A DNA stretch of 64,000 nucleotides from Acholoe squamosa (taxonomy: Eukaryota; Annelida; Polychaeta; Phyllodocida; Polynoidae), in contig OX439045.1 of NCBI GenBank assembly GCA_949317995.1, forward strand, positions 10,648,174 through 10,712,173, in the 5' to 3' direction. Shown here in pieces: positions 23,969 to 35,770 of this stretch (position 1 is the stretch's first letter; the number at the start of each line of letters is the position of its first letter). The notes beneath the pieces were generated by a model that saw only the letters and a program-made list of their open reading frames with translations, ran no database searches and was not told where the DNA came from. Made by a program: the position numbers and the translations under genes.

Positions 23969-25539
23969 TGGCACGATTTTTCAATATGGAAAATGGCTAG
24001 ATTAACTTTGTATAGCTGCCATAATTTCCAAAAATATTCTAAGTCCAACTTGACCCCGAAAAAGTATATACCAAAAATTCTAAAAACACACATGGGTGGT
24101 ATATGCAGAATATACCACGTATATATCGCATATAAAACCACCGGAAGTTCCGAAATCGTGGTATAACCTCAAATAAACCTAATAGTGGAGACTCCACTAT
24201 GCGATATTTTGGTACAGTCTCATGAAATTTTATCCCTATAATGCCTAAGGTATAGGTGTTGACATTCCTACATTGTAAACATGAGATTTCAGGGGTCATT
24301 TTATGGGCGATCTCTCTTCTTGTGTGCCATATTTACAAACTAATCTGCACCTGCATAGACTCTGTGATTGGATGGGAGTTCAATATATAAACATCAACAC
24401 AGCAAAATATAAATAACAACACAGTAGTTACACAGATCACAGGCACTTATACTGTAATAATCAAACCTGTCTATGTTGAATTACAAAGACTCCCCAAGAT
24501 GACAGCCTGCAAAATTTACATAACACCAGCTTGATTTAGTAAACAAAAACATCTTTTTGACAACACAAGCATGCCTAATATCTAACAAAATAACACCCCC
24601 AGATAAACAAATAGCTCCCTCAATGTACAATTTCTAAATTGCAGTGATAACAAATCCCACTTTTAGTTTGTGTTTGTGTCCCACTTTGTGAGAATAGCTG
24701 CGATTCTGAGTAAAATTCATGTAGTGTAGCCTCTCCTTATAATACATCAAAGACAGTGATCGCTCTACCCTCTTTTGCATTATAGGGGAATCAATACTAT
24801 CCATTTTCAGCTCTATATAAATCGCTCAAAAACTTGATAACTATGCATTGTATAATATCTCATATAAATACAGACAACACTGGTTAAAATCTCACCAAAA
24901 ATAAATAAAATGTGGCCAAATGAGACTGAACTGATTTTCAACGTATTCGCTATGATTAGTCATCAGTCTCATTTGCATCTGTAAATTGAAAGTATGTCAA
25001 TGGAATACCTAGAAAAAAGATTTCAGTCTCACTTCTGCTCTAAGGCCCATTTCTCACTACCCGCTAGAAACACGGTATCAGCCGATAGCTGCTCTATACT
25101 GCTAATTAGGATTCAGGGCATGGTCCTATCTCTGCTAACAGTTGCATCTACTGTGGGCTTATCGACCGATAGAGGCATCACATTGGGTGATGGAAGATGA
25201 CCCTTAGTCATTCCCAACTTGACCAATGCAATAATAAACTTTCTCCAGGACTGTCCATTCCATCACAGGCTAATTGACTTGTCATATATTGATTATTTAT
25301 TTTTGTAATCTTTGTTCCCCCTGCCGCAAAAAACAGACTGTTTAACCCTTGAATATAAAAATAGATGAGTATACAGTCCATGTGCACGTCCTACTTTCTT
25401 GCATTCTCCCAACACTATAATAGAGGATACATAATAGAAGGTTTTATAACCGAGAATCATTTAGCTAAATGTATATAGCCATCCTGTGGTTATCTGAAAC
25501 CAATTGCCTAAAGACGTTGATATGGCTTGTGAAAATGCA
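23969..25539. other. Unassigned AT-rich interval
   Basis: No supported gene; only short chance frames on both strands. Confidence 0.4.
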
Positions 25540-25760
25540 AGCCTCCTTTTTTTTAATGTGCTTATTGATCGCTCGCGCCCCACTACGCAAAAGGGGTGAT
25601 GATATTGCAACCAAAGAATTTAGGCTCAATTTCACTTTTTATTTTATGTATATAAAGACATGACAGTCCCATCCTGATTGATAGGACTTGTAACATAAAG
25701 ATGAAATGATGCACATCGAGATGAGAGAAAAGATGAAATTTTAAGTTGATGTTCAATGTA
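25540..25760 (+). repeat. Dispersed family W, copy 1
   Basis: Reverse-complement match to 40830-41020. Shared words are TATTGATCGCT versus AGCAATCAATA, GATGATATTGC, TATATAAAGACATGACAG, CCATCCTGATTGATAGGACT and TGCACATCGAGATGAGA. Non-coding. Confidence 0.65.
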
Positions 25761-25868
25761 TAACCAAGTATACAACTCACTCTGTTTGGTGAGTGTTTTG
25801 GTCTCAATTACACTGACTGTTTAAAGACACAAACAAGGCAGGTAGACTGCTATGTAGCAGTCCTGATA

Positions 25869-25952
25869 TACATATGTGGATCAACACGGTAAAAGGTACA
25901 CCCGGTAGGGGGTGCGCGGGCGTACCTTTTACCGTGTTGATTCACATATATA
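25869..25952. repeat. Palindrome P2 (second of a pair)
   Basis: TATGTGGATCAACACGGTAA plus AAGGTACACCCG faces the complement of TATGTGAATCAACACGGTAA plus AAGGTACGCCCG. The arms are almost identical to palindrome P1 at 22958-23036. The loop is GC-rich (GGTAGGGGGTGCG). Confidence 0.85.
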
Positions 25953-26355
25953 ATATGTATAGTACTCGGAAATTAATACAAGAAAAATACAAAACACAAA
26001 AAAACGATTATCAAAGTATAGCTTGTTCCTTGATAGTACTTGGTACATGTAATTAACATGAAAATGTGCAAAAACTAATGAAATTTGGAGAAATTGTGCA
26101 TCAGTAATAAAAAATATCCAGATAAAAACACATTATTATTTACAAAATTTCAATATGACTTCATTCAGAAAAGCTACAGGGAACATTCAAGAAAGGATTA
26201 ATGAAGGTTGGAAGTAGACTAAGCAATATTAGCCCTAGGTTTTCAGTTTGAATTTTTAGTACACTACACACTCACAGACTCCATCCACATAAGAAGTGAT
26301 ATTATAGGACAAGCACATATTTGACCATGAAAGACATGAAATTGAGCCAAGCCAA
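25953..26355. other. Unassigned
   Basis: No supported feature. Confidence 0.4.
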
Positions 26356-26830
26356 TTAACAATTGCAACTTTTGGCTTTGTTTACGTAGATTTTGTATTT
26401 AACGTAAATGTGCATTGAACTGCAATTTTTGCTCAGAGTCTTGATGCCAGTGTGATAGTTTACTACACATCTGAAATCCTCTGTAAAAGGGAGATCTTTA
26501 AAAAAAAAGTCTTGTTTTGGCCTTTTCAGATCAAATTTCACCTTTCCTAGTGACCTTGTGGGTCTAGCTCTAGTAGTGTTTTTTTTCACAAATTTGCCTT
26601 GTTTGGCATGTTTGTACATATATACTAACAGGGTTTCATCCCTTCGTCTGTCTAGTTTTGGTACATTACATTTGTCATGCAGGTGGTCTATGGACATTTC
26701 TCTAACACTGGTTCTCATGCATATACACGCTCAATCCTCTATTCTGCAGGCGTTGCAATTTTGCAGTCAAGTCCTGGATGTGTAAGTCAGTCTGGTTATG
26801 GCAGTGGCTGATGTAGATCAGCTTAGGTCT
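26356..26830 (-). pseudogene. LINE reverse-transcriptase C-terminal fragment
   Basis: On the minus strand, 26830-26730 reads DLTAKLQRLQNRGLSV in one frame. This is the KLQ-x-LQNR signature seen after the RT domain of CR1/jockey-like LINEs. A frame change then leads into 26718-26356, with HLHDKCNVPKL, DRRRDETLLVYMYKH and a basic tail, the usual LINE C-terminal domain. The endonuclease and RT catalytic core are absent, as in a typical 5'-truncated insertion. Its upstream edge coincides with the start of the 33-bp minisatellite at 26836. Confidence 0.7.
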
Positions 26831-26835
26831 GTTAT

Positions 26836-27967
26836 TGAGACAGTCAATGGAGCCTGGTGATCCTCCCCTTAGACAGTCAATGGAGCCTGGTGATCCTCCC
26901 CTTAGACAGTCAATGGAGCCTGGTGATCCTCCTCCTTAGACAGTCAATGGAGCCTGGTGATCCTCCCCTTAGACAGTCAATGGAGCCTGGTGATCCTCCC
27001 CTTAGACAGTCAATGGAGCCTGGTGATCCTCCCCTTAGACAGTCAATGGAGCCTGGTGATCCTCCCCTTAGACAGTCAATGGAGCCTGGTGATCCTCCTC
27101 CTTAGACAGTCAATGGAGCCTGGTGATCCTCCCCTTAGACAGTCAATGGAGCCTGGTGATCCTCCCCTTAGACAGTCAATGGAGCCTGGTGATCCTCCCC
27201 TTAGACAGTCAATGGAGCCTGGTGATCCTCCCCTTAGACAGTCAATGGAGCCTGGTGATCCTCCCCTTAGACAGTCAATGGAGCCTGGTGATCCTCCCCT
27301 TAGACAGTCAATGGAGCCTGGTGATCCTCCCCTTAGACAGTCAATGGAGCCTGGTGATCCTCCTTCTTAGACAGTCAATGGAGCCTGGTGATCCTCCCCT
27401 TAGACAGTCAATGGAGCCTGGTGATCCTCCCCTTAGACAGTCAATGGAGCCTGGTGATCCTCCCCTTAGACAGTCAATGGAGCCTGGTGATCCTCCCCTT
27501 AGACAGTCAATGGAGCCTGGTGATCCTCCCCTTAGACAGTCAATGGAGCCTGGTGATCCTCCCCTTAGACAGTCAATGGAGCCTGGTGATCCTCCCCTTA
27601 GACAGTCAATGGAGCCTGGTGATCCTCCCCTTAGACGGTCAATGGAGCCTGGTGATCCTCCCCTTAGACAGTCAATGGAGCCTGGTGATCCTCCTCCTTA
27701 GACAGTCAATGGAGCCTGGTGATCCTCCCCTTAGACAGTCAATGGAGCCTGGTGATCCTCCCCTTAGACAGTCAATGGAGCCTGGTGATCCTCCCCTTAG
27801 ACAGTCAATGGAGCCTGGTGATCCTCCCCTTAGACAGTCAATGGAGCCTGGTGATCCTCCTCCTTAGACAGTCAATGGAGCCTGGTGATCCTCCCCTTAG
27901 ACAGTCAATGGAGCCTGGTGATCCTCCCCTTAGACAGTCAATGGAGCCTGGTGATCCTGCTCTTTAG
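26836..27967 (+). repeat. 33-bp minisatellite, about 34 units
   Basis: The unit reads TTAGACAGTCAATGGAGCC then TGGTGATCCTCCCC. Almost all units are identical 33-mers. Five carry one extra base (CCTCCTCC or CCTCCTTC in place of CCTCCCC), ending near 26939, 27105, 27370, 27701 and 27867. One unit has GACGGTC. Because 33 is a multiple of three, all frames stay open until a 34-base unit shifts phase, which produces the ladder of overlapping repeat 'ORFs'. The last unit decays at 27955-27967. Confidence 0.97.
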
Positions 27968-29031
27968 AAATGGCACTGGTGTCCTTCTAAGCCCCACATG
28001 GCACTCTGACCGGGTTAAGGGTTAAGTGTGGGTGAAATGTAGGCACCCTGTCTGTCTGCCTACTGCAATATTAACCATTAAAGGCAACCATTCTGCTTCC
28101 TACCCCTCAAGGGTAGCATATGTCTCAGGGGGTAAATTCTCAACACACTACATCCCTACAATCTAAAACCTCAATGGTATTCCTATGAAAATTTCAGTTC
28201 GACTTCAAGGGTTCAGTCATAGTATGTTAGGCAACATAACCTCCAGACTCATTGTTAAATAGTCATCAGAGGGTCCTTGTGTTTTTGGGGAGGAACATCC
28301 GATGACAGTAAAAATAACCAAATCGCCATCAGATTTTGCAATGATGGTGGACATATTATTGTAAATATGCTACGCCCACACAACACTCATAATGGCAGAC
28401 CAAAATTCAAGGCTCAATTCCATTAATGCAGCGTTTGACTTGAGGGCATTTTCCAAAATTCTAATTACCATTGTTGAAGAATTTCCTCAGGCAAATCTCT
28501 GGGAGTTTAATTAGTTTAAGCTGCCTAGGGCTGAATTTTGTAAAGCACCCAAATTTCATTTTTACCCATGGTAATGCCCCAGAATTCCGATTAATTCGAG
28601 AAGTAATTCGAGAACTAGACCATACTATAGGTTAATTTAGCTCAGTGTCTCGTAGACACCTGTCTGCTGCCGAATCAATTAAGGCCTGCTTATGCATCAA
28701 AATGCCTCTAACACGTTGATGCATTATTAAGCTTGGTATGACGGTCATCTTTTGAAAACCTCCTTGTTATGCACAGTTAATTATCTAAGACTTGTGTAAG
28801 AGATCTGCTGTAAACTTTGAGTATCAGCCCTGTAGGGTTGGCAGGATTGCAGTCCTGTTAAGTTACCAGCCAGGGTTGTATTCAGCAATGTCTATCTCTA
28901 TCTAAAGGGTTTGACCATGTCTTCTTACATGGACCAGACCACTGCTGTCCTAGGGCAGGGTGTGGACCCTTGACTGACAAACACAGTGGAATGATATGAG
29001 TCTGAGCATGTTGAGAGAGAACAGTGATGAC
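27968..29031. other. Unassigned
   Basis: No supported gene or repeat relationship recognised. Confidence 0.4.
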
Positions 29032-29585
29032 TTAAGGTGGCTGGCGGGGATAGACTGAAAGTAATTAAATTTTCGCCATATTCACACCAGTATCCCATAA
29101 TGATTTGTACTTTTCATATATGCAAAAATAGTAGGGGGGTCCCGTGCATATTTTTGAGATACAGAAGATTCAACCCTATATAGGATCATATAGTGAATTG
29201 TCACATAAATCCCCATATTTGTATCCAAAAGTAATTAGATTTTGTTATAACTTCTTCAGCACTTAGATTTTCAGCATATCTTTTCAGTAGATACAATATT
29301 GACATAGGGTCCCGGGCATATTGTAATGTTTTGGATGATTGAAATAATAATTGTAAGGATATGGTTAGAATAGCGACATCTAGTTTATATAGTCTTTTCT
29401 AGGTGGTCATATACACCAGCCCCTATGGCTCATGTGTAATGTCTCTGTCTCACAGAAGATCTGGGGTTCAAATCCATGCCAGGCCTTCCTGTATTTTGCA
29501 CATTTCATTTATCCATAATGCCAATGTAACAGAGGGACCCCTGGTGTTCAAATGCTGAACTAACAATCCCCGCCAGCCACCTTAA
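29032..29585 (+). mobile_element. TTAA-flanked MITE (piggyBac-like target duplication)
   Basis: TTAA at 29032-29035 is followed by GGTGGCTGGCGGGGAT. At the other end ATCCCCGCCAGCCACC is followed by TTAA (29582-29585). The 16-bp terminal inverted repeats are perfect and the TTAA duplication is that of piggyBac or Kolobok transposases. The interior is non-coding and holds a tRNA-like segment at 29410-29485. Confidence 0.92.
29410..29485 (+). repeat. tRNA-derived SINE-like segment
   Basis: CAGCCCCTATGGCTCATG leads to GGGGTTCAAATCC, a box B match, with TCTGT-CTC-ACAGA in an anticodon-arm position. CAGCCCCTGTGGCGCAAT at the 42.6 kb minus-strand copy suggests a common source. Confidence 0.5.
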
Positions 29586-30270
29586 AACCATATTTGCTGA
29601 GTGTCCATCTGGGAGCTGTCATTGATTTCTTCCTTCTACATCTGGCTGCAGTATACCCACACCGAACGAGAGGATTATAATGGTTTCACCTGTATATTAC
29701 ATGGCCTTAGATATCAAAACCCCGTAGCGTCTTCTCTACATTGGTTTAGAATATCTACATTGATTTAGAATATAATGTAATTTAAAATGTACTGCTTCAA
29801 GGAGCATGTTTATTTCAGAATTATGGAGGCAAAATTTGAAACAAACCTATTACTTTTTGTGTTTTGTAAGGACGTTCAGCCATCAGAAGCTGATATGATG
29901 CAAGGTTGAAGTAGGGATGAAGTTGAAAGTTTACCTCAAGTCATCCATAACATTACAACTTCTACACTAAGCTGTCAGTCCTCTATGTTGATTCATTTTT
30001 AATGTCCCATAAAACTGTAAAATATTCAAGTCAATAGAAACAACATAAAAGCTGGATTAAGAACAATATTTCATCATATTTCAACTAGTTGTGAACATAT
30101 TGCGGACACCAGAGTATGATTAATAAATTTTCAGTGCAAACAAAAAATATGTTGTCAAAGTAATAGTGAACTGCTTTTCCTGAAATTACCAGAGATACAC
30201 AGAAATTCCCTGTCTCACTGTGAGTAACTCTACTGCCATTTGGGGCTTCATTGTAGAACTCACTGACCTG
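29586..30270. other. Unassigned
   Basis: No supported feature. Confidence 0.4.
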
Positions 30271-30450
30271 CACTGAAAACAGGATGACAATACTGACAAT
30301 ACAGAGTCGTCATATTGACGACTCAGTTCGTCAGGATGACCACCTAAAGTCTTCATTTTGACTACCTAAAGTTGTAGTTTTAGGTATCGTCAACTTGAGG
30401 ACCTAAAGTTGTCACTGCTGACTAGTTTCGGATATTCTATGTTTTCAGTG
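30271..30450. mobile_element. Palindromic MITE family K, half-deleted copy
   Basis: The ends are CACTGAAAAC and GTTTTCAGTG. The centre and right arm match 37744-38026 and 38242-38545 (GTCGTCATATTGACGACTCA, TTTTAGGTATCGTCAACTTG). Most of the left arm is lost. Confidence 0.8.
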
Positions 30451-31149
30451 TACTGCAATATGATTATCAGTATCCGCTGTTCAGTTTTATAAGGATCGCA
30501 GATAGTTTCAACAGCTATTTCTTAGAGTATACATTGGTTCAATCTGCTAGGGAAATGCATTGCTTATGTTTCTCCAAACTCATCATCCATCACCCTTAGT
30601 AATAACTTTACCTAAATTAATTGATTTCATGTTATAAGGCCTTTCAGTTTTGATTAATTTTGCCAGCAGCTATTATTTACTCATCGCACCACCAAGGATC
30701 ATATAAGTTAATAAGAACTAGCCTAATGTATCAACAGATACACCAGAAAGACAATAAAAAGGGATATGGAAAAGACTCCTTATTTCATTCCCAGCGACCA
30801 ATATCTACTCACTTTACCGAACCATGTGCCAAACTAAATGAAACACATATCTGATTGCTGCAGGCACACATTGGATTGGAAGAAAATCCTGCTGCTTTAT
30901 GGTTGACCATTATTTCAGGTGTGCATGTCTTGGAACTTGTATGATTAGTTGTGTCAGTAACAATGTAACTGATTCACATAAGTTCTATGTCTCAGTTAAT
31001 TGAATTAATGTTTATGGGGTCAGCAGTTTGGTTTAGATACAACATTATAAACGTTAAACAAGAAATGCCGTTGTGACCGCGTAAAAAAACGCCTCCAACT
31101 GTTATTTTGTATTGTGAGACCTCATAACATGGGGCAAATGAAATCATCA
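30451..31149. other. Unassigned
   Basis: No supported feature. Confidence 0.4.
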
Positions 31150-31205
31150 TAGCGCACTCCCATACCGCTTCGCGGTAACGCCGCTACGCGGCGTGGGAGG
31201 CGCTA
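31150..31205. repeat. Compact three-way-junction palindrome
   Basis: The outer stem TAGCGCACTCCCA (31150-31162) pairs with TGGGAGGCGCTA (31194-31205), with one bulge. Inside are two perfect hairpins: TACCGC-TTC-GCGGTA (31163-31177) and CGCCGC-TAC-GCGGCG (31179-31193). The minus-strand loops are GAA and GTA, both closed by C-G, as in 22141-22202. Confidence 0.9.
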
Positions 31206-31991
31206 AAAAACACTCTATTGATATTTTATCGATCAAACATGTGAGAATCAACTAACTCCTTCCAGCTCACCCTTCCCTCGTCACATGACATGGAAAGCAT
31301 AGATAAATACATTGAATAAGGGTTTTCAGTGAAAGTGTTGAAAAGTTTGTTTTTTTTTCACAATTTTCTCGGGTTATCCAAATAAGAATATGTAAATTCA
31401 TTGACCTTACTGCTATGTCTTGTGAATCTCTTCATGCAAGTGGTTCACATATATGTGATCACTACAGGCGAAGCTTTCCACTAAGACTAACCTAGGCACA
31501 AATCTATTCATGCAAAGGTCAACCTGTCTTGCTGTCTGAGTCTATAGTTGGCCCCTGGTCGTTCTTTAATTAGTAGTCAGCACCCAATCACTATCTTACC
31601 ATAGTCTAGTTTGGAGCCCAACAGAGGCTGTTAATTATGAAGGTCTTGAAGTTTCCTAGGGTGAGAATAACGTCATCTCTAAGGTTTTACTAGCCTGCTT
31701 AGAGCAATTATGAAAATTTACACATCATCACTCAATTATTCCTCAGGAATCCTCGGGGTTGGCAGGAATCGACGAGAGGTGGAGACACACATGCTCAGTC
31801 AGTCGAACGATTGCTTTGGGAGATCACCAACATGGTGAGCCCCATCATACCTCCACCACTGTGGATGACTTTTGCAGAGGTTGGAATGAAATTCATTCTG
31901 CAGGACATGGCTTGATTCTTATGCATATGACAGTGCCCCTGTTTACATTAAATTAATTAAATTTTCTCTTTTCATTCTTCGAAGAAAGACG
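31206..31991. other. Unassigned; possible 5' region of the DIRS1-like element
   Basis: No terminal repeat of the downstream element could be recognised here and there is no supported gene. Confidence 0.35.
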
Positions 31992-32700
31992 ATGGCCGAC
32001 AAAACATCTAAAGCTAGGCCCACTAGAAGAACCCAAAGTACGCACACCATGAGTGATGCAGGGTCAGAGGCCCAAAGTCCTACATTTTCCATGCAGGACC
32101 AGAACCCGCAGAACCAGCAGGCTACCAGCCAGCCTGCCACTCCCCCGGGAGGAACTCCTGACCTGTCTACTATGTTCAAGAACATAGATATAGGGGCCAT
32201 GATGTCACAATTCTTAGGATCCCTGACGATGCAGGCCATGTAGGGCCAAATGAGCCAACAGCCGGATGAGGAGCCGGAAGAAGAGCAAAAAGATGAGGGT
32301 CCTAAGACCTCCTCTCCACTGCCGGGTAAACTAAGATCGATCATGAAGGAGAAGTCATGGATTTGTGGATATCCCAAGGACAGTGGGACAACAGCTTGAC
32401 AAAATCTCAGACCCGTTTGCGGACAGTATGCAGCTTATTGTCAGCACGGTCAATGCCATCACCGCCATCACCGTAAAGACCTACTAAAAGCTATGGTCAT
32501 AGCTAAATATGGTGAGCATATCCTCAAGAAAGGCTGAGAGAACCCTAAGTTCTTGTTTCGAGGAGAACTGGATGAGGCCATAAAGGTGGTGGACTCAGCC
32601 CACAAAATGGCTAATAAAATCGACAAATGGTAGCCGGCACCAGGAAAGGCTAAGCCGGCCTATAGACAAAATCATCAACAGCAGCGCAAGTTCCTGGCTA
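31992..32700 (+). pseudogene. DIRS1-like element, gag-like ORF (broken)
   Basis: A plus-strand frame opens with MADKTSKARPTRR and continues through a Gln/Pro/Ser-rich, low-complexity stretch to an internal stop at about 32242. Further segments in changing frames (SDPFADSMQL, then KVVDSAHKMANKIDK near 32600) look like the helical end of a DIRS gag. Stops and shifts make it non-functional. The assignment rests mainly on position upstream of the RT and on composition, since gag proteins of this order are poorly conserved. Confidence 0.5.
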
Positions 32701-32899
32701 GGTGACAGAACCAAGGGGAATGAACTCTGCTTCACTCATTGGGATGGGGTTTCCATGCTTCCCCATCGTCTTCTCTCAAATGGGATACAACTCAACCAAG
32801 TGTCGACCCCCGACAACCAAGACCCCCACCACCATCATCGGCGGCAGGCAGTACAACTTCAAAGAAACAGGGTTTTCAGAAGTAGAGGCCTCACACAAG

Positions 32900-34613
32900 C
32901 AGGTGAGTCCCCCTGCTTTTGTACATACTGCTCAAAATGTTGCCAGTAGTATTTCCCGTTATATTGCCAAATGGTCCGCCATCACCAAATACCCTTTGGT
33001 GTTCCCTTTGAAGATTTGGTCCCAAACCAAACCAATGTCTCGGGTCCTTATGCATTGGGCAAATCAGAAGCGGGTGAGGTAGACATTCAAAAAGTAAAGC
33101 TAGAGGAAAAGGCAGTTATTTACCAGGTTCCTTCCACACGAGATCAATTCTTGTCTAATGTCTTCTTAAGCCTTAAACCCGATGGAGATTTTAGGCTTAT
33201 TCTAAATTTGTCAAAGATGAATGAATGTGTGGAGTACACACATTTCAAAATGAATAGTCTTCAAACGGCAGTCGAGTTGATGCGCCCAGGATGGTGGATG
33301 ACATCCATAGACCTGAAGGACGCATACTATTCGGTCCTAGTAAGGGAGAAAGACAGAAAATATTTGCGCTTCAGTTGGAAGCACAAAATTTTTGAATTTA
33401 AGAGCATGCCCAACGGCCTTGATTGCGCCCCATGAATTTTCACTAAACTCCTCACCCCAATCTTTGTGAAGTTGAAGGAAGCCGGTCACACGTGCTTTTC
33501 GTACTTGGATGACTCCTTCATTCTCAAGAGAAGTGCAAACACACTACTGAATGTTGGCATGGGAGCTAGACAAATTGAGTTTTGTGGTCCATAGGGATAA
33601 ATCAGTTTTTACCCCCACTCATGAAATAACCTTCCTAGGCTTTCTACTGAATTCACTGACCATGACAGTTACCCCTACCAGGGATAAAATTGATAAATTC
33701 AACAGGGTGGTGGCAGAGGAGTTATCCGTACAAACGCCGACCATTTGACAGGTAGCGGGTATAGTAGGTATTATGACCTCTAATTCACAGGGGATGCAAT
33801 ATGGGCCTGCCCATATTAAATGTCTCGAGAGGGAAAAGAACATAGCTCTAGAAAAGTATGATGGCAACTTTGACGCAACTTTGTGCATAGATGAGGGGGG
33901 CCTAGAGGACATTGATTGGTGGTGTGACCGCCTCCCAATAGCTTCAAAGAAAATAAGGAATAAAGGCGCTGACACAGAGTTGTGCACAGATGCTTCTGAT
34001 GGAGGTTGGAGTGCCCACAGGGGTCCAATACCTACCGAGGAGTTGGAAACCTTTAGAAAGAATCCCACACACCAATGTGAAAGAGCTGAGAGCCATCCTG
34101 CTAGGTCTCCAGGCCCTAATCCCGGAAAAGGGCATTGCAGTTAAAGTCAGAACTGATAACACCACTGCCCTAGCCTACATATGACAGATGGGTGGGGCGA
34201 AGTCAATATAGTGTGATGAGATGGCAAAAGAAATCTGGGAATGGTGTGAGGAGAGAGATATGTGGCTACTTATAGCCCACATTCCAGGGATTGAGTATGT
34301 GTTAGCAGATTTCAAATCCTGCCACTTCTCAGATGACATTAAATGGGCACTTATCTTTGCTAAATTATGTGCCAGTATGGGGACCCCAGACATAGACCTG
34401 TTCACAACCCATACTAACAATAAAATAGATAAGTTTGTGTCCTGGAACCTTGAATCTGAGTCATCAGGAACAGATGCTTTCTCTCTGACATGGACTAATT
34501 GCTATGCTTACATCTTCCCTCCTTTCAGTCTGGCTGGAAGAGTGGTACAACAACTGACGCTACAACCGCCGGACACAGCACTGGTGACACCGGACTGGTT
34601 CAGCACTCTGTAG
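32900..34613 (+). pseudogene. DIRS1-like reverse transcriptase, RNase H and methyltransferase-like region (broken)
   Basis: RT: FRLILNLSKMNECV, then SIDLKDAYYSV with the first catalytic Asp, and after an in-frame stop at 33434 SYLDDSFIL with the catalytic Asp pair. FLGFLLN follows in another frame. RNase H: LCTDASDGGW (about 33981), then after a frameshift NVKELRAILLGLQ and VRTDNTTALAYI, then EYVLADFKS. Next come PDIDLFTTHTNNK and IFPPFSLAGRVVQQ, the module that follows RNase H in DIRS1/PAT elements and is related to DAM methylases. At least two stops and two frameshifts are visible, so the copy is inactive. The order of domains supports DIRS1 rather than gypsy. Confidence 0.8.
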
Positions 34614-34689
34614 GGCAGCAGTCTGGAGAGAATGCGGTGTAGAAGGACCAACGGAAACCTCTGATAACACGGTCAACCAAGAAACCCAA

Positions 34690-35165
34690 ACAGGATCCAA
34701 AGGATTCCTTTGGTGGCCTGGCTTTTCTACTCACCAAAACACTAAAGGAAGAAGGTTATGACCATGAAACAGTTGATCTCCTACTTGATGCTAGGAGAAC
34801 TGGAACTCACTCAGCATATAATGTTTATGTCAAAAAATCGTGTGAATTTTGTAAAGTGCAAAACATCCCTACTTTAGAGCCTACTATACCCCAAATTTGT
34901 AGGTTTCTTAAGAATTACAGAAAGAAGGTTACAGCTACAGTGCTATAAACACGACACATTGTGCCCTGTCAGCTCTCCTACCACCGTTTGAAAACAACTC
35001 TGTTGGTCAGCATAAAAATGTATGTCTAGTTCTCAAGGGGTCATACGAGCGTGATCCACCACAGCCTAAACATGACACGTTCTGGGACGTACATAAGGTG
35101 TTCACAGAAATCACTAGTTGGGGAGAGAACCTATGTCTCTCATTCCTGGAGCAATGTGCTGATAC
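34690..35165 (+). pseudogene. DIRS1-like tyrosine recombinase, N-terminal part only
   Basis: After FGGLAFLLTKTL, the frames carry RRTGTHSAYNVYVKK, a core-binding-like segment of DIRS recombinases, then CALSALLPPF and VLKGSYERDPPQPKHDTFWD. One stop lies at 34947. The sequence breaks at about 35165, before the R-HxxR-Y catalytic domain, where family R begins. The copy is therefore truncated as well as broken. Confidence 0.7.
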
Positions 35166-35352
35166 CAAGACAAAGCAATGCCAGCTGTCTGATCTGTGAG
35201 GCACCTAACTGTTTTATATTTTATATAAGGTCTACCCCACATATTAGGTGCATCCTTTGCTCAAGTAGATGCTATACTGTACATCAGGGATATGATTTTG
35301 GACAGTTTAGTGAAAATGCAATCTAATCTGTAAATCTGTAAACAAATCAAAG

Positions 35353-35428
<76 letters not shown>

Positions 35429-35770
35429 TGTTTGTGTGTGTGTGAAACATGACACATTTTTAGACTGGTCTGGACAGTGCATCAAGTGGCACGAAATGAT
35501 ACCAGACAAGATCAAGCACTATCAAGGTACTTTCAATAGGAAGCCCCTACTGTCTAATATTAAGTCCTTAGACACACTAAGTGGCCAGGGAGAGCCAACA
35601 ATCGGCTAGTGCCACTGTTCAAAGTCTCTTTATGGTCTGCAGAGTTGTTAGTGATGCAAGGGGATAAGTTAAGGCTTCTGATGGGTGTGTGTATTGTACA
35701 CTCTGACCAGATTAAAGATGGAAGTTGAGCTTATAAAGATTTAGTATTAAGGGCTGCATCCACTGTGAAA
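35166..35770 (+). repeat. Dispersed family R, copy 1
   Basis: Direct match to 44090-44600: CAGCTGTCTGATCTG, TATATAAGGTC-ACCCCACATAT, TGATTTTGGACAGTTTAGT versus CGATTTTGGACAGTTTAGT, TTAAGTCCTTAGACAC, AAGTGGCCAGGGAG, and GATGGAAGTTGAGCT. It is interrupted by a (TA)n tract. Confidence 0.75.
35357..35425. repeat. (TA)n microsatellite
   Basis: About 69 bases of TA, expanded inside family R. The second R copy lacks it. Confidence 0.97.

Noticed and set aside
26857..27967. Ladder of overlapping frames up to 192 residues with an 11-residue repeat
   Set aside because: Artefact of a 33-bp minisatellite: the unit length is a multiple of three, so frames stay open until a 34-bp unit shifts phase. No start context, domain or codon bias.
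26836..27967. CRISPR-like repeat array
   Set aside because: Units are directly contiguous with no spacers, and the setting is eukaryotic.
35261..35515. Frame with alternating Ile/Tyr
   Set aside because: Translation of a (TA)n microsatellite. The same applies to 63005-63205.
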